From Eucommia ulmoides (taxonomy: Eukaryota > Streptophyta > Magnoliopsida > Garryales > Eucommiaceae): a DNA stretch of 64,000 nucleotides. Below the pieces are notes generated by a model, which was not told the DNA's origin, made no database searches, and was given only the letters and a program-made list of their open reading frames with translations. Both the position numbers and the translations under genes were made by a program. Positions within the stretch are counted from its first letter, which is position 1, and every line of letters begins with the position of its first letter. The stretch covers positions 34,787,176 to 34,851,175 of the forward strand of contig CM028338.1 in assembly GCA_016647705.1 (NCBI GenBank), in the 5' to 3' direction. This document shows positions 1 through 11,270 of this stretch, in pieces.

Positions 1-2075
1 TCTAGTGGGCCTTTTTAAAGTAGTTTTGTGCCAGGTCAGATGACCACTGATAATGTTATTATCACTCAAGAAATTATTCACTCGCTTAGAAAATCTAAAA
101 GTAAAGAAGAGGATATTATTATCAAAATTGATCTTGAAAAGTCTTATGATTGAATTAGTTGAGACTTTATTAGGGATAAATTTATAAGTTTTAACTTTTC
201 TAACCTTTGGGTCAATTTGATTTTGTCTTGTGTATTGAATTCCTTTCTCTCTATTCTATAGAATTGAGAACCCCTAGAAGAATTCAAACCCTCAAGGGGT
301 CTTAAGAAGGGAGATCCTATATCCCCTTATCTCTTCACCCTTTGTATGGAAAGACTTTCACATATGATCATTGATAGTACTAATAAAGGTGTCTGGAAGA
401 GTTTAAGGGCAAGGAGAAGTGGTCCTGTTATTTTTTATTTATTTTTTGCAGATGATCTTGTTCTTTTTGTTGAAGCTAATGATGATCAAATTACTAATAT
501 TTTAAATGTGTTGGATATTTTTCCTGGTGTGTTTGGTAAAAAAAATTAATTTATCTAAATCAAAACTTTTTGTTTCCCTTTGCATTCCCCATTGCAAAGC
601 GAGATATATCAGAAATTACTTAAATATTGGGCTTACAGAGGATCTTGGTATTTACCTTGGTTTCCCTTTAGTCCATGGGAGATTAAATAATACTCATGTT
701 CATCATGTGGTCCAAAAAAATCAAAATAGACTTTATAAGTGGAAAACGAATATGTTATCTGTGTCTAGTAGAACTACTCTCATAAAAACGGTTACTGCTA
801 TAATCCTGAATTATTCCATGCAAATTATCCCTATTCCGGTTAAATTTGGTGATAAATTGATAAGATTAACTATAATTTTTTATGGGGGATAGGACGAGTT
901 GAAAAAATATCACCTTGCTAAATGAGATAAAGTCTGTCTTAATAAGGATGTATGGTGTTTGGGTATCAAAAAAGCTAGAATTAACAATAAAGCTTTCTTA
1001 GCCAAGCTTTGATGGAAAATTGCGAATGACAACCAAAGTTTGAGGGCTAGGGTGATTCGTAATAAATATTCTATCAACAATGATCCTAACTCTTGGAGGA
1101 AAATTAATGGTACTTCCCAAACCTGGAGGGGTATTATTTCCGCTAAGAATATTTTAGGCAAAGAGATTAAATGGAAAGTTGGGAATGAGACTTAGATTAA
1201 CCTTTGGTTTGACCGGTGGTGTGGTGATAAACCTTTTGGTTGTCAGGAACTTCAAAACTCTTTTGTCCTTAAAGTTGCAGATATTGTTGATGATGATGGT
1301 CTCTGGCTTCTGAATCATATTTTGCATTTAATTGATACTGATACTGAAATGAAAATTCGGGCTATGAAGCCTCTTGTGTCTAATCTAATTGATAAATCTC
1401 TTTGAATGCTTGATAATTCTCGTCTATTTTCCATTAAATTGGCGTACCGGTTGGGTATCCCTGATAATGAAGTTAGTGTGTTTGAGAATAGTTGGAATTG
1501 AATTTGGAAACTTAAAATTTCCGAAAATTTGACATTTTTTATTGGATTATCTTTTACTAAAGACTTGTTACTAACTCTTTTTGCACATCCCAAGGTGCGA
1601 ATATCTCTAGCATATGTCAAAGATGCAATAGTTAAATTAAGAATATTGAGCATGCCCTTCGTGCTTGTCTTAAAGCTAAACTTTATTTGGGATCAAGTTA
1701 ATTGCTTTAGTTTCAGGTATAATTAATCATCTTCAAATTTTTAGGTCTGGATCAAAAATAAAGTCAAAGGGAGTGTTCTTAACCCTTCCTACTTTCTTTG
1801 TTGCTACAATTTGGAAAGTTTAGAAGGATAGAAATAAAGAGGTTATTGAGGGAGTTTGTAATTCTCCGAGCTCTACGCTTGTGAGAATTGTAAATTGCGC
1901 TTATGATCTCTCTAAATCTTTTTGGAACCAAATTTCCTAAATGGTTTTAAAAGACCCCTTATTTATTGGTTTCCTCCTGAAGTATGTCTTTTTAAACTCA
2001 ACATGGATAGAAGCGCCAAAAGTAATCCTGGTAAAGGAGGTTTTGGAGGTCTGCTGAGAGACAACCTGACTATTT
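1..2075 (+). pseudogene. LINE (L1-type) reverse transcriptase / RNase H fragment
   Basis: This is the pol region of a plant non-LTR retrotransposon, cut by the left edge. Translation in shifting + frames gives the RT finger/palm (KIDLEKSYD near 125-150), the RKGDPISPYLF block at about 300-340, and the RT catalytic box as FADDLVLF at about 445-470. A zf-RVT-like segment (KARINNKAFLAKL, then IKWKVGNET) lies at about 970-1195. An RNase H start (FKLNMDRSAKSNPGKGGFGGLLRDN region) lies at about 1990-2070. The catalytic ADD is kept, but several stops and frameshifts make the element dead. No endonuclease domain is in view; it would lie left of the window. No poly(A) tail or target duplication is evident at the right end, which fades into AT-rich DNA. 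The identity as a LINE is secure, the exact right end is not. Confidence 0.85.
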
Positions 2076-3714
2076 TAATTTTAATTTTTTTTTTTGTAAA
2101 AAATTCTATTAAAAACTTTCGGTGTGTGTCAAATAATGACAAAAAAATAAAAAGAAATAGAGAAATAAAAAATTATAAAACTAACTAATATGCAAGAAAA
2201 TAGATAAATATTAGGATGAGTATTTCATCATTATTAGACGATTGTAGTGGATACATTATTAAAAACTAAATTAAAATGTTGAATCTTATTTTAAAAAACA
2301 GAGTATTCCTGACAGGCTCATTCTATACATACCCCTTAAAAAAATATTTTATTCACTTACTATTTTATCTTTTAAATTATTAGTACAATTTTTATTTTAT
2401 TTTTTTAATTTTTTATATTTTTCTCTCTCTTCCATCTTTTTCCATCCTTTTTTTTCCTCCATGAAAGGGTTAAAAAAGAAAATAAGCTAAAAATATTTGA
2501 AATAAAGGTAAAATACTACTTTCAAAATCATTTACATTTTTTATTTTAAGTCGGGGTATATATCTTAAAAAATGGATTATATATAGAATTGCCCTTTATG
2601 ATATTTTTAAATAAATAAAAATAAAATGGGCCATAGACCCAATTTTTTATTTTTTATTTATTTTTTGATAAAACACTTTTTGTAAAAAAAATAAAATCAT
2701 AAATTAAAATTAAAATCCCCAAACTGTCTTTGTCTTTAAAAAATAAAAATTATATTAATATATTTATTTAATATTCAAGCCCTACACAATTAATATTTTC
2801 AAGCCCTAGCCATTCCAAACTCTCTCTCTCTCTTTACTTTATCTCACTCACTCACTCACTCACTCTATCTCTCTCTACATCCAACACCAGATTGTCAGTG
2901 GTGGTGTTGATTGGACCAGATTTGATCTGGTTAGAATTTGACTAGATACGTCCATAACAATATAACAAGAAACGCCACCACCATCAAGTTGTTGTCATGC
3001 CATCACCACCACCGGAATAATTGCCTTCTCACATGAAACAACTCTCTCTCTCTCTCTCCCTTTCCCTCTCTCTCTCCCTCTAATCAAAACACGGCCAACA
3101 CCACAAGATACCGTGGTGGCCATGTACGATTTAGCCATAGATGACAAGATTTGGCCCTCCACCACAAGATTTAGTGGTAGCGGTTGAGATTTGGCTGTCT
3201 ACGACTAGATACAGATTTTTTATGCAATGATCTGATGTTGTAATGTGATGCTGATTAAAATGGGGGTGCTTTTGGTAGTAATATTATTCTGTAAAATAGT
3301 TTTGATCTCGAAAGCATTGATTGCTCGTCTAGATACATAGATATTTTAGTTGTTTATATATTGTCTAATTGGAAATTAGGAAAAAAGTGGATTATAGTAT
3401 TATTTGATAAAAGTTGTAGATTTGCAAAGTGTCAAATCTGCTTTTTTGTTGCTAATGGTTTATATAATGATAATAAACTTATTGAGTTTGATTTGTGTTA
3501 TTGATTATTTGAATGACGGGAACAAATTCATTGAGTTTGATTTTTTGGGTTGATGTTTTGAGTAAAGGCAATACATTTATTAAACTATTAAGATCTAAAC
3601 ATTCAAGATTTAAAATTTATTGTAAATGTCAATTTTGATTTGCTAAAATTTACTGCAATGTTTATGATTGTGATTTGCCAAAATTTGTTATTGGTCTTTT
3701 TTTTATTATTTACT
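2076..3714. other. AT-rich non-coding stretch with CT microsatellites
   Basis: No coding region is supported here. The stretch holds homopolymer-rich AT DNA, (TC)n runs at about 2820-2870 and 3042-3080, and CACT repeats at 2845-2863. A weak inverted pair (ATTCTATA near 2321 and its complement near 2580) could mark an old MITE, but I cannot define ends. At 3100-3210 the word gatttggc/gatttagc recurs near CCACCAC runs without forming a clear array. Confidence 0.5.
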
Positions 3715-5560
3715 GTGTTGGTGGTAGTGACGGTGGTGATAAAGAATATTTATTGAGGAGGTGGTGATAATGATGAATATTTACTGTGGTAGTAGCGGTT
3801 ATAGTGAATATTTGACTGTTGTGGTGGTGGTGATGACGAATATTTATTGAGAAAATGATGGTGATGGTGAAAATATTTACTGTGGTGGTAGGAGTGATAG
3901 TGAATATTTGACTATTGTGGTGGTGGTAGTTGATAGGTGTAATTTACCTATCTATTTTCAAACCAAACTTGTTAATTTTCGAGTGTTATTATAGTATTTT
4001 AATACGTTTTTATTCTTTTTGTTATAAATCAGGTGTTTGGGGTGAAAATTGATGAAAACGGATCATAAATAATCAAATTGGATTAAGAGCAGTGGAAGAA
4101 CGGTGGAAAAAGAACAAAGAGACTAAATTTCAGAATCTGCAGCCCACTGCCGCAGTGGTCAAAATACAAAGAAGAGCCTAAACTCTTTGCAAATCTACCA
4201 CTGCAGCGGTGAGATCCACAGTCGCAGCGGTGAAACAACATAAACTCTCTGCTTCCACCACTGCATCCACCGTTGTAGCGGTGATACTGTCGACATACCC
4301 ACCGTTGTGGCGGTGACCCATGTAGCTGTAAAGTAGTTTTTTTTTTAGATATTTTTAGACATTTTGGTTCCCTTATCTTCCTCTCTCCTCTCCAATTCAT
4401 GAGAGACCCCATAGGGTATAGAATAGTTTGAGAGGTTTTTAAGGAATGCTCAACCAAATCCGAAGGAGAAGAACACGTTTCAAAGAAGGAGAAGCGATCT
4501 CGGAACAGTTTTAACGTCAAATCTTCGGATAACGGTTAGTTCTCTTCGTTTCTTTCTTTATTTCTTAACTTCGGATTATGTTTTGAGCATGTTTAGCTCA
4601 TTTGTCATTGTATACACGGTTATGGTTGTTAGCTAAATAGATATTGTCTAAGGATTAATATATTTATGAATATGTGGTTTATTTGAAATCGGTATTTCGT
4701 TAATGGTTGTTCTTCGTTATTTGATTATGTTTGCTATTTTTCCTTGTTTATTATGCTTGTTATAATATACTGAGAATACGGGGTTTGACACTCAGGAGAG
4801 GTAACCCCGGATCCAAACTAGGGTTAAATACAACGCGAAGATTTAATAACCCGGGAGAGAGTTAGAAAATGTGCAATCAATGACGTTGGGGCAAGACTCA
4901 TGTGACTATGTGTTCTAAAAAACGCTAGAGGGGGATTTCGGCGTTAACGTGAAGTCATATATTCGCTCGCTTTATACTTGGGAGAGGGAGTAAGCGAGTT
5001 TATGATACAGAGATTGTTAGATAAGTCGAACACCGTTAACGTAAATCAAACGACATCAAGCACATTTAAGTAAATGAAGTTAATCCCTAGATAATTCATT
5101 TCCTTAAATATCTCAATATAGTAATATAGTTTAATTAGATAAATTAGTATTTTAATTTAGTATATTATTAATTATGAAACATTTTTTTATCGCCTAAATA
5201 AAGTTAGGTTATGATAATTACAGTACTCGATAATAATCTCAACCAATCCCTGTGGATACGACAATCTCTACTCTTTTGATTTATACTAAAACTTGACCCG
5301 TACACTTGCGGTAAAAGTGGCGACGTAATATTCCGTCACCAGTGGTAGTGATGAATATTTGCTGTGATGGTGATGATGATAACGAATATTTATGGTAGTT
5401 GTGGCGGAGTTAGGATTATTTGATGTAGCGATGACAATAATGATAGTAAATTTTTGTTGTGGTGGTAACGTTAATTAATTTGATGTAGTGATCGAATGTG
5501 ATTGTGGTGATAGTAAATTTTGTGGTAACGATAAATATTTATTGTAGTGATAAATATTTA
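3715..5560. repeat. GGT/GAATATTT minisatellite split by a solo LTR
   Basis: Two blocks, 3715-3930 and 5342-5560, consist of degenerate units in which GTGGTGGTGATGATGA-like runs alternate with GAATATTTACTG or GAATATTTGACTG, roughly every 45-65 bases. They were one array: the intervening 1.4 kb is a solo LTR flanked by GTAGT and GTGGT. The units resemble an imperfect trinucleotide expansion stabilised by AT-rich spacers. No coding potential is evident. Confidence 0.75.
3931..5341 (+). mobile_element. Solo LTR, Athila-like Ty3-gypsy
   Basis: Starts TGATAGGTG and ends CGTCACCA, 1411 bp, with no internal region beside it. It is homologous over its length to the LTRs at 57187-58628 and, in reverse, at 56242-61648. 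Shared blocks include the ACACTCGGGAGAGG-type segment near 4790, the CAATCCCTGTGGATACGA segment near 5245 and the ACTTGACC...CACTTGCG end. Flanking bases are GTAGT on the left and GTGGT on the right, a target duplication with one mismatch. A cluster of near-palindromic CCACTGCAGCGGTG-type words lies at 4143-4320. The solo state implies LTR-LTR recombination that removed the body. It ends about 610 bp upstream of the kinase start codon. Confidence 0.88.
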
Positions 5561-5713
5561 TTATTTATAAGAATTAGAGATATTTTTATCATAAAAAATA
5601 ATATATTTTGAAATTAAAATTTTTATAAAATAAATAAATAAGATCAAGATAAACACAAAAACTTGTCTTTTTTGCCTAAATTTAACCGGGCCAAAAAGAA
5701 AATCTTGGTGTGG

Positions 5714-5722
5714 TATATTTAT
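5714..5722 (+). promoter_or_regulatory. Possible TATA box of the kinase gene
   Basis: TATATTTAT lies 231 bp upstream of the kinase start codon. If it works, transcription would begin near 5745-5755 and the leader would be about 200 nt. This is inference from one AT-rich word in generally AT-rich DNA; no CAAT box or other element was assigned. Confidence 0.3.
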
Positions 5723-5774
5723 CCGCCAGACAGACCCAAGTAGCATCCTTGTTCATCCACGCCCCCCACAAGGA

Positions 5775-5874
5775 ATGCAGAGAGATGGGGACGAAGCGTC
5801 AAGTGAGGTTCAGACCCAAAATGAGCAACATTCACGACCGGACCAGTCACCGGAAACACGTTGAAGACGGTTAG
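5775..5874 (+). promoter_or_regulatory. Two overlapping upstream ORFs in the kinase leader
   Basis: An ATG at 5775 opens a 29-codon frame ending in TGA at 5862-5864. A second ATG at 5785 opens another 29-codon frame, with a further in-frame ATG at 5821, ending in TAG at 5872-5874. Both end about 80-90 bp before the kinase ATG at 5953, which permits re-initiation. Whether they are in the mRNA depends on the unmapped transcription start. I recognise neither peptide, so any repression of translation is a hypothesis. Confidence 0.35.
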
Positions 5875-5952
5875 ATTCTCCCAATCTCAGTCATTTTTCA
5901 GAGAATTTTACTCCATCAATCCATCTACCCAAGTTCCAATTCGAGCTCATCA

Positions 5953-7239
5953 ATGGCGGACAACACCAAAGACATGGTTCCCAATTCCGGCGTCCTTCAC
6001 GGGAAGTACGAGCTCGGCCGCCTCATCGGCCATGGCAGCTTCGCAAAAGTCTACCACGCTAAGAACATAAAATCCGGCGAGAGCGCCGCCCTGAAAGTGG
6101 TGTCGAAGGAGAAGGTGATCACGGTGGGCATGACGGAGCAAGTGAAGCGCGAGATCTCGGTGATGAAGAAGGTGAATCATCCAAACATCGTGAAGCTCCA
6201 CGAAGTGATGGCTAGTAAGTCCAAGATCTATATAGCAATGGAGTATATTCGCGGCGGCGAGTTGTTCGCAAAGGTCTCCAGGGGCCGGCTGGGCGAAGAA
6301 TCGGCTCGGCATTTCTTCAAACAGTTGGTGTCCGCTGTCGATTTCTGCCACAGCCGCGGCGTTTATCACCGGGATTTGAAGCCGGAGAATCTCCTGTTGG
6401 ACGAGGAAGGGAATCTCAAGGTCACTGACTTCGGGCTATCGGCGTTGTCCGATAACCGGAAGCAAGACGGTTTGCTGCACACGGCGTGCGGTACCCCGGC
6501 GTATGTCGCGCCGGAGGTGATCGGAAACAAAGGATACGACGGAGCCAAGGCGGACCTATGGTCTTGCGGGGTGATACTGTTCGTGCTTCTCGCCGGTTAT
6601 TTGCCGTTTCGGGACGACAACATCACCGTCATGTATCGGAAGATTCACAGAGGCGAGTTCAGGTGCCCGTCATGGTTTACGCCGGAATCTCGCCGGATTG
6701 TTACCAGATTGCTGGATCCGAATCCCAACACTCGCATCACAGCGTTGAAGCTCATGGAAACGGCATGGTTCAAGAGAGAAATCACCGGAAATTCGGAGCA
6801 GATCAACGAAGGAGAAGGCGATAATGGATTTGATAAGCTTAAAACGGAGTCGCTAAACGCCTTTCACATAATTTCGCTGTCGCAGGGGTTCAATCTGTCG
6901 CCTCTTTTTGAGGAGAAGACGGAGAAGAAGGAGGAGCTGAGGTTCGCGACAGCGGAACCGGCGAGCGGCGTGATATCGAGGCTGGAGGAGGTGGGAAAAG
7001 CGGTGAAATTCAGCGTGAAGAAGGGCGAATCGAGGGTGAGGTTGCAAGGGACGGAGAGCGGGAGGAAAGGGAAGCTAGCGATCGAGGCTGAGATGTTCGC
7101 TCTGACGCCAGCTATTATGGTGGTGGAGGTGAAGAAGGACGGCGGCGATACACTGGAGTACAACCACTTCTGCAGCAAGGAACTCCGGCCGGCGCTTCGA
7201 GACATCATCTGGACGGCGGAGAAATCCATGTCTGCGTGA
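5953..7239 (+). CDS. CIPK6: CBL-interacting protein kinase, CIPK6-like (SnRK3)
   Basis: Intact 428-residue Ser/Thr kinase, the only undamaged gene in the window. Kinase domain at about residues 19-273: Gly-loop GHGSFAKV (26-33), catalytic Lys48, Glu67, HRDLKPEN with catalytic Asp141, DFG at 159-161, activation segment to APE at 186-188 with the Ser163, Thr177 and Tyr184 positions that are regulatory in this family. The NAF motif (Asn302-Phe304, in [13 protein letters not shown]) is the autoinhibitory CBL-binding site. A PPI motif for type 2C phosphatases begins at Arg330. The C-terminal block ([18 protein letters not shown], 390-407) matches CIPK6 closely. Family knowledge: a CBL calcium sensor binds NAF and releases the kinase at membranes; CIPK6 is linked to potassium transport, nitrate, salt and defence. 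The absence of introns fits the intron-poor CIPK clade. The start at 5953 gives the usual length, and the GC-rich coding sequence contrasts with its surroundings. CIPK6 rather than a close paralogue is likely, not proven. Confidence 0.95.
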   Translation: MADNTKDMVPNSGVLHGKYELGRLIGHGSFAKVYHAKNIKSGESAALKVVSKEKVITVGMTEQVKREISVMKKVNHPNIVKLHEVMASKSKIYIAMEYIRGGELFAKVSRGRLGEESARHFFKQLVSAVDFCHSRGVYHRDLKPENLLLDEEGNLKVTDFGLSALSDNRKQDGLLHTACGTPAYVAPEVIGNKGYDGAKADLWSCGVILFVLLAGYLPFRDDNITVMYRKIHRGEFRCPSWFTPESRRIVTRLLDPNPNTRITALKLMETAWFKREITGNSEQINEGEGDNGFDKLKTESLNAFHIISLSQGFNLSPLFEEKTEKKEELRFATAEPASGVISRLEEVGKAVKFSVKKGESRVRLQGTESGRKGKLAIEAEMFALTPAIMVVEVKKDGGDTLEYNHFCSKELRPALRDIIWTAEKSMSA

Positions 7240-7534
7240 AGAATTTGAATCAAAATCGAAAATCCGATTCGCCCAGTCAAAGAAAATCAGATTCAAATTC
7301 CGTTATCTGTTTTTTTTTTTTTGATTGAGCTGGAATTGTATTTATGGATATTCAAGCCATGATTCCTTTTAATGTTCTTTTAAACCAACCTTGTAGATCA
7401 AGAAAAGCATGATGAATCAACCAACTATCAATTTTTTTTTAAAAAAAATGCTATAGAAAAGTAATATAAAAACATTGAGATACCATTTTTGTAATATTTT
7501 TTAATAACTCATTAAAATTTATTACACTAATTTG
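7240..7534 (+). other. 3' flank of the kinase gene
   Basis: T-rich and A-rich DNA with a T run at about 7311-7322, consistent with a 3' UTR and polyadenylation region, but no definite polyadenylation signal was assigned. LINE-derived sequence begins near 7535, so the gene's 3' flank is at most about 300 bp. Confidence 0.4.
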
Positions 7535-8640
7535 ATACAAACTTGAACCCTAGGGGTCTTAATATAACAAAGTGTAGACTTAAGAATCGTGGCCCTATGA
7601 CCAAACTTGCTTGGAACATTGTGTCTAATAATAAGTCTTTGGGTGGATACCAGGTCTCACAAGTACGAACTTGATAGACATTCTTCTTTGGGGGTCAAGA
7701 AACAAGTACGAACTTGATAGACATTCTTCTTTGGGGGTCAAGAAGCAAGAAGGGTCTCCCCTTTGGAGAGGTACCTTCAATTCCAGGAATTTCATTGCTA
7801 AAGGGATTAAATGGAGAGTGGGTAATGGAATAGTATAAAATTGTGGACAGGCTATTAGTGTGGCACGGGTCCCTAGGCAATGATGAGCTTCAAAATTCTT
7901 ATGACCTTAATGTTGCGAATATTCGGGTAGTTGGTATATTCTGTCAATCATCTATCTTATCTCAAACATTTAAGTTTGTGATATTATGAACTCCCAGCCT
8001 CCTGATTTTTCTAAAGAGGATATGGAGGTCTGGTCCCTCCAAAAATTGGAAAGTTTTCCACGAAATCACCATATAATCTTATCTCGGATTTTGAAACTCC
8101 AAGAAGTATTTCTAAATGGGAGTGGATTTGGAAACCGAAGATTCCTCAAAATCAAAAATTCTTTTTTTTAAAAAAAAAAAAAAAGAAAAGAAAAAAAAAA
8201 AAAAAAAAAGAGAAGAATAAAAAAAACAAAAAACAAACAAACAAAACTTTCATAAAAGACTAATGAGAGACTCCCTTAGAGTGAGTTGGTCAAATGATGT
8301 CTCTTCTATCTTTGATTGCTACAATAATGCCATTTATAATATTGACTATTTTCTAAGGTCTTGCCCAAAAGACTTGTGTATATGGAATGCTTTCATTGAC
8401 AAAGACACCTTGTGGTAGGACAAGAACATGAAGATATCAGACTGGATTATAAAATCCATCAAAGGGAGTTTCGTTAACCTTTCATCTCTGTACTTTTTCA
8501 CCGTCATTATCTGAAAATTTTGGAAAGATATAAACAAGAAAGTGATCAAAGCTAAACACATTAATGAGAACATTACTAATGGAAATGATTATAAATGAGT
8601 GTCAAAATAGAAATTTTCAATCATTATCGAGCTAAACTTT
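7535..8640 (+). pseudogene. LINE pol C-terminal fragment
   Basis: Frames on the + strand give the region between RT and the RT zinc finger of a plant LINE: NLNPRGLNITKC, then LKNRGPMTKLAWNI, WRGTFNSRNFIAKGIKWRVGNG, and SKWEWIWKPKIPQNQKF. A later segment at about 8260-8540 (WSNDVSSIFDCYNN region) matches the zf-RVT tail. It is related to the LINE at 1-2075 but is not the same copy. A 45-bp direct duplication (units starting near 7659 and 7704) and a long A-rich run at about 8165-8240 break it. Stops are frequent, so it is not functional. Confidence 0.7.
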
Positions 8641-8784
8641 AATGGACATCTCTTTTACTCGAAGCCAAAACATGTTCGAAATATTGTTCAAACGTTAAAA
8701 AAACCAAAACTCATTATTGGAAGGAGAGCATGTTAAATCATAACCTTAATCAAGTACACATGTAAACGAAATGACATGAACATG
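8641..8784. other. Short unassigned spacer
   Basis: AT-rich DNA between the LINE fragment and the AATAA duplication at 8785-8789 that bounds the copia element. No feature is supported. Confidence 0.4.
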
Positions 8785-9589
8785 AATAATGTTAGAAAAA
8801 ATCGCCAATTAATTATATTTTATTTTAATTCTTTATGTGATTAAAATGGGATTATTGATTTTCAATACCTACAGATATTAATCAAGATAAACACAAGTAA
8901 CAAATAAAGTAGGGAAACACGATTTTTATGTGAAAAACCCTAATGCAGGAAAAAATTATGAGACCGAAGTCTAATCTCAACTTCTAATATCACAAAATAA
9001 TATAATTACAATTGTTCACACTTTTAAGAGAAAAACTCCTGGATTACCAGATAAACATTACTAAGATCGGTGGATACAACAAGAAATGCAAAATACAAGT
9101 TTAGAGAGGAATAACGAATCACCAATTAAGAGAGAGTTACCAAATATAAAGACCGATTTAAATGAAGTACTTGATGTCGAGAACACACCCTTGAAATTTC
9201 AGCCCAATCCCAAAGTAGTTCTCGCTCTCTTCCTTTTCTCTCTCTAAACTCATTGCCATACTCTAACCTTTCTTGTGATGTCGTGTATTGTTTTTTTGCT
9301 CGTTGCCGTGTGGATGTTGATGATCACCAAAGAAGGTTGCACTTTATTTTATAATATGTTTCACATATATGATCAGGATTGAGCCCAAAAAAAAAAAATC
9401 GTAATAGACTTTGGAATTTTCTAGGGGATTTTATTATTTAATTATTTGTTAGGTAGGTGTTTAAGATTCAGATCTGGTGACCACTTTTCTTCTCTCATAA
9501 AATGTTTAGAAAAAAATCATTGCATTTTGCCCATTATGTTCAGCAATATTTACGAATATGCCATTTTGTCCTATGCAACAACACAAAAA

Positions 9590-10180
9590 TGGATAAATAG
9601 TGAGTTAACGTTAACGTAATTATTTAGACACTATATTACAAAAATACATTTTGAATTCATGTTAACGTTGTTGAATCCAAATTTTTTTTGCACGTTAACG
9701 TTAACTCATTTTTCATATTTTTAAAAATCATTCACATTAACGTTAACAGTAAGTTAACGTTAATGTAATTATTTAGGCACTATATTACAAAAATATATTT
9801 TGAATTCACGTAAACGTTTTTGAATCCATGATTTTTTTGGCACATTAACGTTAACGCATTTTCATATTTTTAAAAATCATTCACGTTAATGTTAACAGTG
9901 AGTTAACGTTAATGTAATTATTCAGGCACTTTATCACAAAAATACATTTTGAATTCACGTTAACGTTGTTGAATCCATATATTTTTTTTGCACGTTAACG
10001 TTAACGTATTTTTCATATTTTTAAAAATCATTCACGTTAACAGTGAGCTAACGTTAACGTAAATATACAAGCACTATATTACAAAAGTATATTTTGAATT
10101 TACGTTAACGTTGTTGAATCCATGATTTTTTTTTTTTTTTTTGCACGTTAACGTTAACGCAATTTTCATATTTTTTTAAC
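9590..10180. repeat. Four ~148-bp tandem units rich in GTTAACGTTAAC
   Basis: The phrase CACTATATTACAAAAATA recurs at about 9629, 9778, 9927 and 10072, giving periods of 149, 149 and 145. Each unit carries several palindromes built from GTTAAC and AACGTT, often as the 12-base GTTAACGTTAAC. Single copies of the motif continue to about 10890 in less regular order. The array lies wholly inside the Mutator-like element. Function is unknown; subterminal repeats of this kind bind transposases in other DNA transposons, but that is not shown here. Confidence 0.8.
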
Positions 10181-10885
10181 GTTAATGTTTTTTTTTTTTT
10201 TTTTTTTTGTGTTTCACGTTGCCATATATATCCTCATCTGTTTGTGGACATTTAACGTTAAGCATTTTTTGCCATCAAGCTGTTGGTTTTAACGTTAACG
10301 TATTTTGTTTTTAGGGGTTTCGTAAGTTAACGTCTTTTACTTTAATATTTACATTAGCGTCCTATCACATACTTTATCTTGTGCGCATTAAACGTTAATT
10401 ACCGTATGTGGGTATTTATCATTTTGAGCTGAATATGTGTTTGAGTTGAATTTATGTTAATGTTAATGTTAATATACATTTTTTCTGGGAATCTCCTGTG
10501 TTAACGTTAATGCATTCATATCCTTGCATTTGACGTTCTTTTTTGTATATTGACCTTTTTTTTTTTTTCACGTTAATGCATTTCTCCTATTTTATTTTGT
10601 GTGTTACATTAACATTAACTCATCATACCTATCTACTAACGTTAACGTAAAAATAAACACCCCCACCTCTACCACCAATCATATCCCCCATCATAAAAAA
10701 AATTAAAAAAAAAAAAAACAAAAAAACAGATCCCAAAAAACATATCCCAAACACAATCGCTAAAAAAAAAATCAAACAAATGCCAAAACTCTTTTATGTT
10801 AAATATTAACGAATTCATGTTGTCTGAAAAAACACATTGATGTTAACGTTGATGCAAACTTTTTCGGGGTATCGTTAACGCATTC

Positions 10886-11270
10886 ATGCTTTTTGACCTA
10901 TCACCCACAAACCTTATTCCTCTTCCACCGCCAAACAACCGAATCGAACATCAACACCGCCGAAGAACACCACCAAACCCACAAACCTTGCCTTCTTTCT
11001 CTTTCTTTCTTTTTGAGAAATTTTACATTTTCTCCGAGAGAAAAAGCTGGATACATTTGGATTCGTCCTTGTGTCTCCTCTACCTCTCCATTTTCTTCAC
11101 TCATTTTTTCTTGATTCTCTTTGCAAATATAGTTTTCTTTTGTAGGTATCGATTTGGATCAGTTTTAAGTTCTGAAGAAAAGAGAAGAATTTAGAGAGAG
11201 AAACAAGGGGGTTTGAGTTAGTGGGTGGGCGGGTAATTTGTATAGTGAAAGGAGTTTTATTTAAATTTTC
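10886..11270 (+). other. Probable captured 5' leader of the HD-ZIP IV fragment
   Basis: CT-rich, then GA-rich DNA directly before the captured coding start. It contains the acceptor-like sequence TTTTGTAG at about 11137-11144 followed by purine-rich leader-type sequence up to the ATG at 11271. HD-ZIP IV genes commonly have an intron in the 5' UTR, so promoter-proximal sequence may have been captured with the exon. This is inference from position and composition. Confidence 0.35.

Noticed and set aside
2318-2600. Possible MITE with ATTCTATA inverted ends
   Set aside because: Only about 12 bases match, in AT-rich DNA, and no target duplication could be fixed.
4083-4520. 145-codon minus-strand open frame
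   Set aside because: It lies inside a solo LTR over the repeated CAGCGGTG words. The Cys/Gly/Arg-rich product reflects the repeats, not a protein.
5950-7296. Long open frames on the minus strand and in a second + frame across the kinase gene
   Set aside because: They are shadows of the GC-rich kinase coding sequence and show no domain.
9590-10180. CRISPR-like regular repeats
   Set aside because: The units are 148-bp tandem copies without unique spacers, in a plant transposon.
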